NCBI RefSeq assembly: GCF_051020765.1
Contig: NC_134930.1
Location: 9,176,001-9,240,000 of the forward strand
Length of the DNA stretch: 64,000 bases
Reading direction: 5' to 3'
From: Lasioglossum baleicum
Lineage: Eukaryota; Arthropoda; Insecta; Hymenoptera; Halictidae
Shown: positions 32,349-44,500 of the stretch, one piece after another
Position numbering within the stretch: position 1 is the stretch's first letter
Layout: each line of letters opens with the position of its first letter
Notes under the pieces: model-generated
What the model saw: only the letters and a program-made list of their open reading frames with translations
What the model was told of the DNA's origin: nothing
Databases searched by the model: none
Position numbers and translations under genes: made by a program

Positions 32349-35300
32349 ATTCTATATATATATCATTAAATGTCGTTCAAACGGGGCGCTCGTGTTTCGG
32401 CCATCAACAATGTCGTTATGCGAAAAGGACATTCTTGTTTGTCATGCACGATCATCGATGTTGCTGGTGTGACCTGAATTTCTGCGGGGATTCAATGTTA
32501 TACAGAACGCAACGAAAAAAAGAGAAAAAAAGAAAAAAAAAGATATTCAAATTTGTTGGATGATGTAATTTATGATTGCTGCAGAGTGTTTTTTCCACTT
32601 CGAATCGAAAATCGAAAGGAATGCGCGGCGACTCGCTGGAAAAACGCGCGAGGGTGAAAGCAGCGAGGAAACGAGGTGAAAGGTAGCCCGCAGAACACAC
32701 TGCTCCTTCTTCTCATAAACATAAAAAAGGATACTTTTTCGCTTGGACGTCGCGCTGGAATACGAAGCGACACGATAAATCGTTGTGGCCACGTGTGGTG
32801 CCGTGCCGTGCCGTGTCGTATGCATGGATCGTGTGAAAGCCGAAAGGAGATCCTTGTATTGTCGAAAGCAGTAATCTTCAAGTCTCGTCCACTCACCCTG
32901 TGAATTATACATTTGAAATAATTAATGATTTCTATATTATACAAATACAATAATATACAAATTTTTATTTGGTGTTTACATCAAATCAATTATTTTTATA
33001 TGTATAATTTTCAATTTCAATTATATTGATCAAATAAAATGATAAATAATTTCACCTTGAGAATAGGTTATCGAAGTGACGAAATTAATTATTTTTAGAT
33101 ATGCTACAATAACTTTTGTAGTTGAATGATTAAAGTTTAGCTGCATTCGCTTTTAAAATTGATGACTACTGGTCAATAGCGAAGAAGAATTTTTTCCTTT
33201 TGTGGTGGAGTGTAGAGTGTAGAGTGTAGAAGGCGGTCGACGACTTTCGTATTCCGAGAAAACCGGTTGGGCGCCGAAATCGAATTTTCAGCATGATTTC
33301 ACACACAATTCGTTCGCCTTTTCGCCATAAATACGAAGATGGCGCCAATAGGTCGCTCTTCCGCGACTTGTGTCTGCTTTATTTAAATTTTAATAGTACA
33401 TTATCATGCGTTGTTGAAACGCCATGCTTTACTATGGCGACGGTGTAGGTGTATGGGATCGTTTAATAGTATAATTGATTTTAGTATCTTCTACAAATGC
33501 TAGATATCTGAATCCAAGAAGTTATGAAATTAGATAGACGTTGATCGTTCTTTCTGCGGCCGCCAACGAAGCCGTTCAATTTTATGCGCCGTAAAACGAG
33601 CCGATTAGTCTCGCATGGGCGATCCTCGAAAGGGAAATAAAAAAGTTAACGTACGCGGTTCGGCGTTCGCAGGGTTATGCTTATCACGTCTACGTCTACG
33701 TCTACGTCTACCTATACATGCTTGCTACCTATAAGCCTTCCTAAAATTCTTATACCCCCTATGTAACATATGCGTAATTTTTAATATTCAATCATTGAAT
33801 TGATCATTGAAGAAACTGAAGTAATAGGTTTTAGGAAGAAATCTCTAGGAAATTGTTGAATTGCCCCCCTTAGCAATCAAATTTCCCCCTTGTAGGGCGC
33901 GGGCCCCACGTTGGGAACACTGACCTATACTATACCGGGAAACAGGTACCTAATCTGCCGATCGTATCATGATCGCATCGACTGAAGAAGCGAAAAACGT
34001 TTTGTTAAACCGTTGCCAAGCCGACGCGACGACGCGACGATTGCCAATGTTACGGGATCTGTTGGTTTTATCGTTGATCGATGGTGAATGGTGGATGTGG
34101 ATGGCTATGCTCGATGATTCACAGACTTCTACGGTTAGGTAGTATGTCTTATCAGCTGGCGAATTGTCGTGGGCGTTTTATGGTGGTCGGCGATGTTGAT
34201 GTCTTAATTAGAAGGTTCTACGTGGAAGATCCCAGCGATCACGATTACGTTGTGAATATTATTTATTCCCCGCGTGGTACGAAAGGACAAATCAGGTATC
34301 GATAAATATCGTGTTATTAATTGGAATATGTCTTCGGCAATCTAACACTCTGTCTACTATCTGACACGAACATTACGAGCTTATTTTAAAAATCAATGAT
34401 ATGATTAATAGCTTAGTAAAAATTCCTTAGTAAATGTACTAAGCAAGTTTGACGTGTGAGTTTAACTAATTAGAACATACGAATTTAGAATATATTTTTA
34501 GCAGATGACACAAAAATGATTAAGGTTCGGAAAGAAATACATAGAACTAAACCACTGTGGTTCGAATATACATGTATATATGTCTACATATCGTAATGTA
34601 CGTATAAATTGATACAACAAAATTTAACTTGGACCCACTGGCATTCGCGTTGCAGTTATTATTTAATTTTTTTAGAAAAATTATGACGGTAATTTCCACT
34701 CTGTCTTATATGTTTGTCCACCGGTGCAGATTAATTCGCCCACGTGCGCGCAACTGCGATAATGCGATTAATCGCTCGCCTCCTACAGCGAGGCAAGCGT
34801 AGTCGCATAACTTATTATGCCACGATGTACCTGTGCACTGTGCACTAACTGCTCAGGAAAAAATCCTCGGCAACCACCTGTCGGATGAGTTATCGCCGCA
34901 GCACGGGGCTCCGAGCAATATCTTTCTACATACTGATTTTTCAAAGAGCGTGGTGGCTTGGCTCCTTTCAGCTTTGGAAATTGATGGAGCGAAACTCGAT
35001 TAGTAGGCACTTGCGATCGCGAGATCCTTCGCCGATCGTCACTGTATAACGAATAGCGTCTCTGGCCACCGTTGCGCGTCGCGTCGCGTCGTTCCTTCTA
35101 ATTCTGGTCCCGTCAGTTGCGAGTTGCGAGTACCATTTCTCGGCAATCGGCAAAAATATCTATATCCTTCCGAGTTACAATCTATGTATTAGGTGCCGCC
35201 ACAAATCAGTGGTTACATACAAGATGGAGATGGGGAAAGAGAAAAATGATATTTCTTCAAATTTGTTGTCACGAAGCAAGAGAGTTTTATAAAAGACAAT

Positions 35301-35636
35301 ATTGGCGAAGGATTTATTTTTTCTGTTGGAGCATTTCATCGTGTCGCAAGGCAAATAAAATGTTATTAATTTGGGTTAATTTGCACTTGATCATCATCGA
35401 AAAAAAAGGAACGACCATCAAACATGAATCAGAGAAAACTGTCTGTTCACTGATCGAAGAGGATGATGGACGCTTTCATCGGCGCCAGGCGATCAGAAAT
35501 TTCACCGGGGCCGTTTTTCAGGGCCATTTAGGTCGTTTTCCAATTCTGCGGAAGATTGTCGGTGTCCCTCGTGCGGTTTCTATCATCGCGAGCAATGTTG
35601 CGGCGATAGAGAAAAAAACGAGGCTACGAGAAACGA

Positions 35637-35669
<33 letters not shown>

Positions 35670-36060
35670 CGCCATCACCATCATCATCATCATCATCGTT
35701 GACGTAGTTGTCGTCGCCGGTATAGACCAGATGATCGGCTAGAAACTACGACTACCACCACCGTTTGTCGTCCCGGACCAGTCGATCTTGTCCGGCGTTA
35801 CCTTGCTGCACACTTCTGGGTTACCTTGCCATTCCGTTCCGCGATACCGCGTGGAGCAGTTGCTTGCTCTTTTACTCTCTCGTTACCTGATCTCCGAATC
35901 CGCGAAACCGTGGCAGACACCGGTCGCGTCGCTTTGTCCTTCACCCGAAGAGAGACTGAATATATTCGCCATGCACGGTAACTCGAGTGTGCCGGTCAAC
36001 ACCATTGTCTTCCTTTGACAAAAGAATCGAGGTAACCTTCTATTCTATAACATTCTATAA
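32349..36060. other. Intergenic, no gene recognised
   Basis: Apart from the hAT relic at 33718-33922, no element or gene is supported. Simple repeats include GTAGA-type at about 33207-33228, TCTACG at about 33687-33710 and an ATC run at about 35638-35700. The 196-codon frame 35117-35707 owes its serine-rich end to that ATC run and is not believed. Confidence 0.4.
33718..33922. mobile_element. Probable hAT MITE with one decayed end
   Basis: The right end reads CCCACGTTGGGAACACTG (ending 33922), the complement of the common hAT terminus CAGTGTTCCCAACGTGGG. ACCTATAC follows at 33923-33930 and also occurs at 33710-33717, the expected 8 bp duplication. The left terminus itself is not recognisable, so it is degraded or the octamer match is chance. 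Confidence 0.5.
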
Positions 36061-36897
36061 GCGGACCCTACACGGTCAATCGGAATGACAGTCACGTCGA
36101 AGATTGACATTTGGATTGATCGTGAAAGATTAATACTGACGGACTGATGAAATGGACTGACGGATTTCCAGATATTTGGAAATCCGAGCTTCAATCACGG
36201 GAAGTGGAGGGGAGACTAACAGTCTGAATGATGCTGTAGAGCAGGCATGTCCAGAAGTTTATAATATAACCTTATATTATAGGGGAATGTCTAAATAAAT
36301 AAATTATATACTTATATAATATTAAGTTTTAATAAATTTATTATTTTATTTATGTCCTTTAATATTTAAAAAAATATATATCCCAAAACTGCTTGGGATA
36401 TAGCGGAAGTGGACATAATAGCAGAAAACTTTAAATCTTCAAAGCTTCGCCCAGTAAGCAAGGAATCTTAATGTGAGCGCTACTCTCTCATGCACAGTTA
36501 TTGAATCTCGCATGACAGTATTCTTATTCTTACGCGATATGTATGGTGCTACTTTGTTCACCAGTCTATTAAATAGGATTGAGTCCATTCGGAAATAATT
36601 TCTATAATCATCAGAATTTGCTGACATTTCACGCATCAAATTTAAATGACTGTAGCGATCTCTTTTTTTAAGCCATTCCTTCATGCATATTGACCTTTTG
36701 ATGTTTTTTTGGTTCCCAATGCTAAAATAATCGCCAAACAGGCTTTCTCTTTAGAAGACATTGCGACTTCTTGGTTATAAAATTTCGTCATTCAATACTG
36801 TCAGTCGGACTGATAGGGTCCTTCGTGATTGAAGTAAGGATTGACAGTCTGACTGTTCAATCAGACTGTCATTCCTGATTGACCGTGTAGGGTCCGC
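36061..36897 (-). mobile_element. PIF/Harbinger transposon relic
   Basis: The ends GCGGACCCTACACGGTCAAT (36061) and the exact complement of that string (ending 36897) form terminal inverted repeats that continue through a GGAATGACAGTC-type segment. Both flanks read TATAA, so the target duplication is 3-5 bp depending on the exact border; Harbinger elements make 3 bp duplications. It encloses a broken Harbinger-type transposase on the minus strand. The MITE at 63581-63784 has the same ends and the same subterminal sequence but lacks the interior, so it is a deletion derivative of this family. Confidence 0.82.
36380..36761 (-). pseudogene. Harbinger (HARBI1-like) transposase fragment
   Basis: Minus strand, start codon at 36759-36761 (MSSKEKACLAIIL). 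A frameshift in an A-rich run follows, then the 81-codon open part with KEWLKKRDRYSHLNLMREM, DDYRNYFRMDSILFNRLV, APYIS and ERVALTLRFLA. This matches the N-terminal region of HARBI1-type DDE nucleases (YxxFLRM, F-LL-V-P-I, ERLAITLRYLATG). One extra base then shifts the frame: TGRSFEDLK and AISQAV continue in the next frame near 36380-36450. The catalytic DDE region is absent. Function lost. Confidence 0.82.
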
Positions 36898-39819
36898 TAT
36901 AATACATACGTATCGAAATTTGTTTCCACCATCGACTGTCAACTAATCTCGAATTTCGACAGTCGCGTCAACTGTATAAGAACAAACACATAACCAAACC
37001 TATTCGCAGACTGTTCCACGAATAATTTCGTCGTGTGTAAATAATCGTTGTCCGAATCGCATTGATTAAAATTAAAATTTACCAACGATCAAGAAGTACT
37101 ACGGACGTAATGGTGGGAAGACGTGACTGGTACATAGAAGTAACAGGTACACCGATCACTTTTGCTTTACAATTGCTATTTTAATCGCGTAAACCACCGC
37201 TCTGTAATATTATGATTTCAACATCACCGGTGTGTCTTGTGGTTAGAACTAAAACGAAACCAAGTTAGGGCTCATGAAAGTCAAGGAGGTTTAAGAAAGC
37301 GCGGTAGATCTAACAACACTTGGTTTGTTAGAAAAGTTTTAGAGGCGTTTTTACGACCGTTTAGAGTGGCAGTGAAGGTGCTCGTGAAATCAAACCTATT
37401 ACAAATCATACGTACATATTTGTTTCCACGATTACCAGCCATTAATATTGCATTTCTCAATTTCATTTTATTTGCTATTCCACTTTTACTCTTACAATTA
37501 ACCACGAAATGTTCGAATAGCACACGATTCCAATTCGCACACTACCATATACATATAATCGCAATTAAAACCCATTCCATAAATCAGCGAATTCGTAGCA
37601 TAGAGAAAATCTTCGGTACAAAAAGCATGGTATTCGTAAACTGTAGTTACCTAACTAATATTAATATTTATAAATGGAGTTTTGTGGTAGCTACACAGTT
37701 GCCGATGCTCGGAAACATTTGCAGCTTGATTTATCAATTTTTCAGACATTTCATCTGGATTCAATCGATTTAATCTCTTTACCGATAAACCGAACATTGA
37801 GAGATTCAGCATAGATTAACTTTTTCGGTAAAAAATTACTTTCCTCATCCGACGATTAAAAAAGAGAAATTTTATTGACATTGAATCCGCAATAGCGTCA
37901 ACGACATGCGATTCAGTTACGGTCCAACTTTCTTCGATCATTCACCAGGGATTTAAACTGTCGTCAACACCTCGCGCGATAAAACCCTCGAGCGGTTGTT
38001 GCGTCGTTTATCTTCATCGTTAGGAATCTTCTCATCGTGTCTTCGGTCTCGAGACGATGCCAGAAATCATCGTGGAAATCATTCGCCACCTTCGCTGTCC
38101 CGGATCGAACCTCTGTCTTTCTATCATCGTGCTCGTCAACGACACTCGTCGCTGCCGTATCAATCGCGTATTCTTTCATTCCGAAGATTTTTAACTTGTT
38201 GATACTTCACCTACCGAAATCCTATTAACCTTCCCCCTCCAGTTTAACAATACTTTTTCAATTCTTCGAATGTTTTATAGATTTTTAATGATTAGGAAAT
38301 GTGTGATCGTCGCGTCGGTAGGCGATAGGTAATATGCGAAGTGTTTCACGAAATAAGCATCGTAAACTGTTTTACACATGGCAATCGCAATCATATACGA
38401 TGAATTTCATGATCACACTCACCAGCTGACGAACAAGTTTTTTTAACATACATATAAACGGTAATGCGAGGGCCTGGTGTCCCGACTTAATTTCCTGACC
38501 GGATCTAAAATTTCACCAGTCGAAGATCATCGACGAATATTGTCCTCGTTACAGCTCCGAATATGATCCGTGGCCTACATTCGTGTTCTTTCGTTCATGA
38601 ATTATAATTTGAATATGCTGGAAATATCGGTATTCGTAAATTCTTTTAATCCCTTTTTATTTTTGTTGCGCGCGCGCGCGCGTGTGTGTGTTTGTGTAAG
38701 TGTAAGTGTAAATACGTAAAATACGCCGTCTAAAGAGACAGCTTTCTCAGTGCTCATTAGCTATTCGACAATGAACATCTAGCAGGCGCATGGATACAAT
38801 GGTTTAGCGATGTCGGTTGTAAAGCAACCGGAGACGTGTTCACGCCGTTCACGCGCATTAATTTCCACGGTACCATGCGTTTTGATCGAGCGATCTTCCT
38901 TTCGGAGTTTCTCACCGTATTTCAAGACAGCTGATTAGAAGCTCCGCGGACTGTATCGTTTCCCCGTAACTCAGGGCCCACCGAGTGTATCATTTTCCCG
39001 TAACTCAACTCCCGTCAGCTGTCCAGGGTCTTGCGAGCATGATTTTTTTCGTTTCGATGGACCGCCTCCGCACAATGAACCGTAATCGCCATCTATGACC
39101 TCTTGGACGCCATCTTAACGGCGGTGCGGCGCGGCGCATAGTTTTTTCAGACGGTTCATATTCTAGCTGTGTTACGGGACATAATTGTTGCTCTGGACTA
39201 CTCTGGAGTCTGGAGGAACATTAATTTTCGGTGATTTTACTCCGACTTTATTCTATGATATAAAATCTATGATATAAAGAAACAACATCATTGTACAAAT
39301 CATTGAAACAATACGTGATCATTTTCTGAAGCGCTCGACGATTCTTCTAATAATTTCGTAGCAATTTACATTTTTTTATTATTATTATTATTACCACGCT
39401 TATATTAGCTTGCCGTGTCGTTGTATGCGTCAAATCTTGTAATCGAATTTTAAACCACTTCCCGATGAGCTAGAGACTTGAAACTTTAAACATAGCTCAG
39501 AACTGGGTGACAATGCAATATTAAAAAACAAATTTAAAAAAAAAACTATGCGTTTAGGAGATATAAACTATTAAAATTTTAACCATTACACCTCCCCGCG
39601 CGACGCTCGGTAGTCCCTCATCGCGGCCAGCGATCCCCACTCCGCGCGCAAGCGCTTACCTACTCCACTACGTGTTCCCACTCCGACGTAGGAGCTCAGT
39701 TTACTTACTGAGTTGGTTAGGATTAGGTCGGGGTGGAGGGCGACAAGGACCGCCTCAAAAAAGATGGTTGAAGTGGTAACTAAAATCGATTAAAAGATAT
39801 GTAAAGACTAAAAAGTAGA
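36898..39819. other. Intergenic, no gene recognised
   Basis: No supported exon. The 178-codon frame 37237-37773 begins at a TTG, is AT-rich and has no similarity that I recognise. A (GC)n-(GT)n microsatellite lies at about 38668-38705. GC-rich 39595-39735 holds no identifiable gene. A CCACGCTTATATTA motif at about 39395 repeats the arm motif of the palindrome at 39820. Confidence 0.4.
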
Positions 39820-40185
39820 AAATAAAAAAATATATAAAAAAACTTTTTAAAAACCACGCTTATATTAAAGTGCACTAAAAAGGAGAAAATAATTTTTTTA
39901 GACATCAGCGACAATAAATAAAAGCGTGGAGCGCTAAACTATATTGACGCAATCTTCGTGGGAACGAAGATTGTTCCAGAGAACTATCCACCAATAATTT
40001 TTTTAGACATTAGCGACAATAAATAAAGCATGGAGCGCCCACGAAGATTGCGTCAATATAGTTTAGCGCTCCACGCTTTTATTTATTGTCGCTGATGTCT
40101 AAAAAAATTATTGTCTTCTTTTTAGTGCACTTTAATATAAGCGTGGTTTTTAAAAAGTTTTTTTATATATTTTTTTATTAAAGAT
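39820..40185. repeat. Palindrome with an extra internal direct copy
   Basis: Positions 39820-39972 pair with about 40037-40185 (for example AACCACGCTTATATTA against TAATATAAGCGTGG). Between them, 39988-40040 repeats the GACATTAGCGACAATAAATA segment in direct orientation. The inner sequence CACGAAGATTGCGTCAATAT is mirrored around 39960 and 40050. Non-coding, probably a foldback element. Confidence 0.7.
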
Positions 40186-41516
40186 TGACATTGGAATCGT
40201 ACTTATCGAATGTACGTGTTTCAACAGCCATTTGAAAAGACAGTGTTGCGTTCTCGATGATCTCACGGCCCTTCGACATCGTGTCGAGTCGATCAAACAT
40301 ATTTGTATGCTCTTGAACCCTAGTCGCGGTATAATAATCAGCGAATCACCTCTCACCTTTGATCCTACCAATCATGCAGGCCCGTCGCATGGTTGCGAAT
40401 TTATAAACGATCCTCGTCTAAGGCTATCGATAAATCTATTGATTTTGTGAAGAGCGATCAAGACTTCCGGTCTGGTACAAAGAGATCGTATTGCGATGTA
40501 ACGGAACATCGTACGATGAAGCTGGACTGTAATTCATAATTGTGGAACTTGATTCGTTACGTAGACAGCGGATTTTTATATAAATTTGCAGACCGTCTTC
40601 CGCGAACTCGAACTCAATTTTTCAGATGGTTTTTCGCATCGCGGCGGATTTAATTGATCAATCCTGCGAATTGCTCGACCCGTATCCGCTTCACCTGTCG
40701 GGTGCAAATTTATCGAGGAATTTTCACTGTCATAAATTACACGGCGCGTTGCGCATCCCACTAATTAACACCGCCGATTTAACGCACCCGAAGGTTCTCT
40801 GTTCCCGTAGGTACCCGTATCTCTTTGTATCGGAAGAAAAATGGCAGACCCCGTGTAATCCTCGGCATTCAACACGATTAATTATCAAACTGATGGAGAG
40901 GACTTTCGAAAAAATTATACCTCTTCTCTGACATTTCATAGTCCTGTGAGCATCTTAATCAGCGGCTACGATTCATGTTTAAATTCAAGTCGTACGTTTC
41001 CACTATCTTTAATGATATTTCGAAATTTTCATTAATAGGCTCATCGCCAGCGAACGATTACGATCTCGCGTTTGTTGCAAAGAAAATCACATTTTTTAGC
41101 ACATTGTTATTCGAAAGCATTAGGCGCGATACGATCGGACAGCAGGCGAGTTTTACATTTTCTTAGGACTAGCATAGTTTTAGTATTATTGCCTTGGTAT
41201 TATCGTGTACAATTAAGGTGTATCAAAAATAGAAATTAGAATTAGAGCTGTAAATGTATATTGGAAGAATCGAAGAAGATGATTGAAATAAGAAATACAT
41301 TTTGATCCACCTTCGAAAGATTTGCGAACCCGGAACTATCGAAAACCCGGATGTGATCCGTGCGAAGGTGGATTATTCGAAGCGAAAGTTCTTCTCGGTG
41401 TCTCTGTCTGCAGTGACCCAGAAAACTTGCTCGAATAACGGGAGTAAATTATTCGGGTGTTGCTCGAGCTAACCATTTTCAGTTGTGACTGACCCACCAA
41501 AAAAATTTTGTTATAG
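40186..41516. other. Intergenic or otopetrin 5' region
   Basis: No exon could be assigned. The first coding exon of the otopetrin gene must lie upstream of 41517, here or further left, because the exon at 41517 opens in the middle of a codon. The frame 40626-40931 is not recognised. Confidence 0.35.
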
Positions 41517-44500
41517 CCAGCAATGAGCAACACGACAAGGACAGCCTGAACGAGACCGGAAGCACGACAGGTGGCACCGTGGAGGGTGCACCTGGTGGAG
41601 CCCCTAGCCGGGCTGAGAGGAACACGGAGTCTGAAACTGCGGCTGCCGAGACCACCAGGTCTTCGGAGCCATCAAGATCATTCGTCACCAGGCTCCTCTC
41701 CAAGGGCAGGTCGCAGAGCGATTTGTTGGACCACTCGGAGCCATTGCAAGTCCTTCATCTTTCAATTGTATCATCCTTGAAGCCTCGCGAGTCAAAATAA
41801 ATGTCTATGTAGCTCCTGTATCTTGCAATTAGTCGAGACAATTCATTTTTCTTTATATAGATATTCGCGGTAACGATTGTCTCTCTTATATCGCTCTTGT
41901 TAATTTAACACATCGAAAAATGTTAACTTTCCTCGGTACTTGAAGTGTTTTTTAAAAAAAAGAAAAAGAAAAGAAATTGTATGATTTTCACAAATTCGTA
42001 AATGAATGATTTATTAAAGACCCGATGTGTTTCGATGACTGTTACAGCTCCCAATTATGGGTCGTCTTGTCGAACGTCTACGGCCAGTTGGTCGTGGTGT
42101 TGATGATTGCTCTTTGCTTGGCCGAGGTCATGGACACGCCTGTTCCTCTCCTCAGTTTGCAAGTAAGTGAATTTACATTTTATTCAATTTTAATAAATCC
42201 ATATTTTACGTTACGTTAAATCATTCTAATATACATATAATACATACAGCTGAAATAAACCTCGCGTAAACTCTTAAACGCTGAAACGAAGAAAACCGAA
42301 AAGAAATTCGATATATCCGTCGTTTAATGGCGCCGCGCTCGTTGCAGCGATCGTGACAACGCGTATTATGCCACGCATCGAAATCCCCGCTGTCCCAGCC
42401 GGTGTAACATTCCCAATTTTATTACGCGGAAACTGGACAGCTCTGCCATTGGAAATTTTTCCTCTCGCAGTTTATATGTAGTCGGTTGGTTGCCTCGTAC
42501 CCGGTAACGTACTCGACATTTTTTCGGAAACCGTGCTAAAAGCCAGAATCGCGGCGTCTGCAAATTGCAAAGTTGAATAAACCGCGCTAATCATACTGAA
42601 AATCTAATCGTGAGAATCGTCGGATCGAACGAAAGCGTTAGAAGATATTCAAGCCATAAAACGTAGAATATTATAGCGAACGAAGACGCGCCGTAAAATC
42701 ACAACGCGCGTTCGACCATATTTCGTTCGGATATCAAGGAACGTGTTCCTTTAATCGTTTCACGGCAGGCGCATTTAATGCGCGATGCGAATTTACCGTG
42801 CAATTCGTATGCACGTTCCGGATGCAAAAATTTGCCGATTTTTCTTTTACATCGAAGGCTTTACGATTTAGGAGTTTTTCTGGGTGCAGATAACGGTACG
42901 ATAGCTGATCCTAACTCACAGCAGAGCCCGCTCTTGGGGCGGGCAACCCAGACATTTGTCCGGACCGCCAAAATTTGGAGGCGCCATTTTGACTGTAAGC
43001 GTGAGAAAAATATTGATGTGTTAAATAGCCAATTAATAGAAAATTTTATTTGATTAAAATAAATGCTTTTATTAAAGTTTAAATAAAATGATTTGATTTT
43101 TATCGAAAATAAAAAATATGTACCTTTATTTAAAAAATATACAATACATATGTAGGCAATTTGTCTTTTAGTCCGGGGCGACGTAATCGCTAGAGCGAGC
43201 GCTGCTCACAGTCGACTTGTAAAATTAGTTAACTATCGCAATTTCTGGGTCGATCGCGTGTTAACAAACCGAAGAGCAAAATTTGTTTTTTCACCAAAAA
43301 ATTTCGTATAGTTGAAATAAAAATGTCATTAATTTACAATTAGATCATTTGGTGATGTAAATATTTTTCTTTTTTCATTTATACAAATGGTATAAATACA
43401 CTGCTTCGACGATAGAGTTTGTCCATATTTAAAGTATTATAACTCGGTGAGGAAAATGGTGCAATTAGGCGCATTTGAATGCCTCGCGTTGCGCGTCGCG
43501 CGTCGTCAACAAATACCCAAGAAGAGGATCGCTACGGTACGAGTATACATATGTATCTTGGATGCATGATACAAAACGCGTAAAGTAGGCTCATGAATGA
43601 CTCGAGGCAAAATTATCGCGGAGAGTCACGGAATCTGAGGTAGGCCTGGGATGGATTCGGGGTAGACGACTCTATTAGCGGATAATGTACGGTTTAGACC
43701 GGCCATAATTCTCCGACGCGGCGCGCGGCGCTGCGGTCTAGTCGGAATCGGCTCTCTAGCTCGGTTCCTGCGCGAAAGGTATACTTGATTGACCTAGCCG
43801 GTGAATTGAATTCGCGGACTGTTACTGTTACCGTAAACCAGTCGGCATAGCGATTTAGACCGATCCATAATTTACGTGGAACGTAAGCACGGAGGATCGC
43901 GTGTAATTTGCAAGCGTTGTTTGATCCGAAGTGACCGGAGAGCACCAGCTGCGCGAGCTAGCGTACTACATGTACTCGTAAGTACAGGGTGTATAAAAAG
44001 TAATGGTCTCCCGTCCTAGGGATGAATCTACACCTGAAAATTGCCGCAAAATTCTTTTTGGCAAAGAAAATTGTTGTTAAAGTTTTTTCTATTTACATCA
44101 ACAGCTTTTACACATCGAGAAGAGAAGAAGTTTGAAAGGAACCATATATTATGTATGTCGTAAACAAATACTTATTAAGGTAAAAGCTGTTCGAGCTTTT
44201 GCAAAATTTGATTGAGTGGAGTTACGTATGTTGAGTCACGATTAGCACTCGCACGATTATCTTCTGTCTCATCGACACGGTCAGGTGGACTGTAGTAGTA
44301 GGCTTTTATCTATGCATACAAACATAATATGTTATATTATAACATATGGTTTGGTATAACTCCACTCAATGAAATTTTTCAAAAATTTGAACAGCTTATA
44401 TCTTAATAAGTATTTGTTTACGACATATGGTTCCTCTGAAACTTTTTCTCTCCTCGACGAGTAGAAGGTGTTGATGTAGAACCAAACTTGAACAACAATT

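Noticed and set aside
35117..35707. 196-codon frame ending in poly-serine
   Set aside because: The serine run is the ATC microsatellite at 35638-35700 and the rest has no recognisable domain or coding-like composition.
37237..37773. 178-codon frame
   Set aside because: It begins at TTG, is AT-rich, and the hydrophobic stretches look like chance translation of AT-rich DNA; no splice context or family match.
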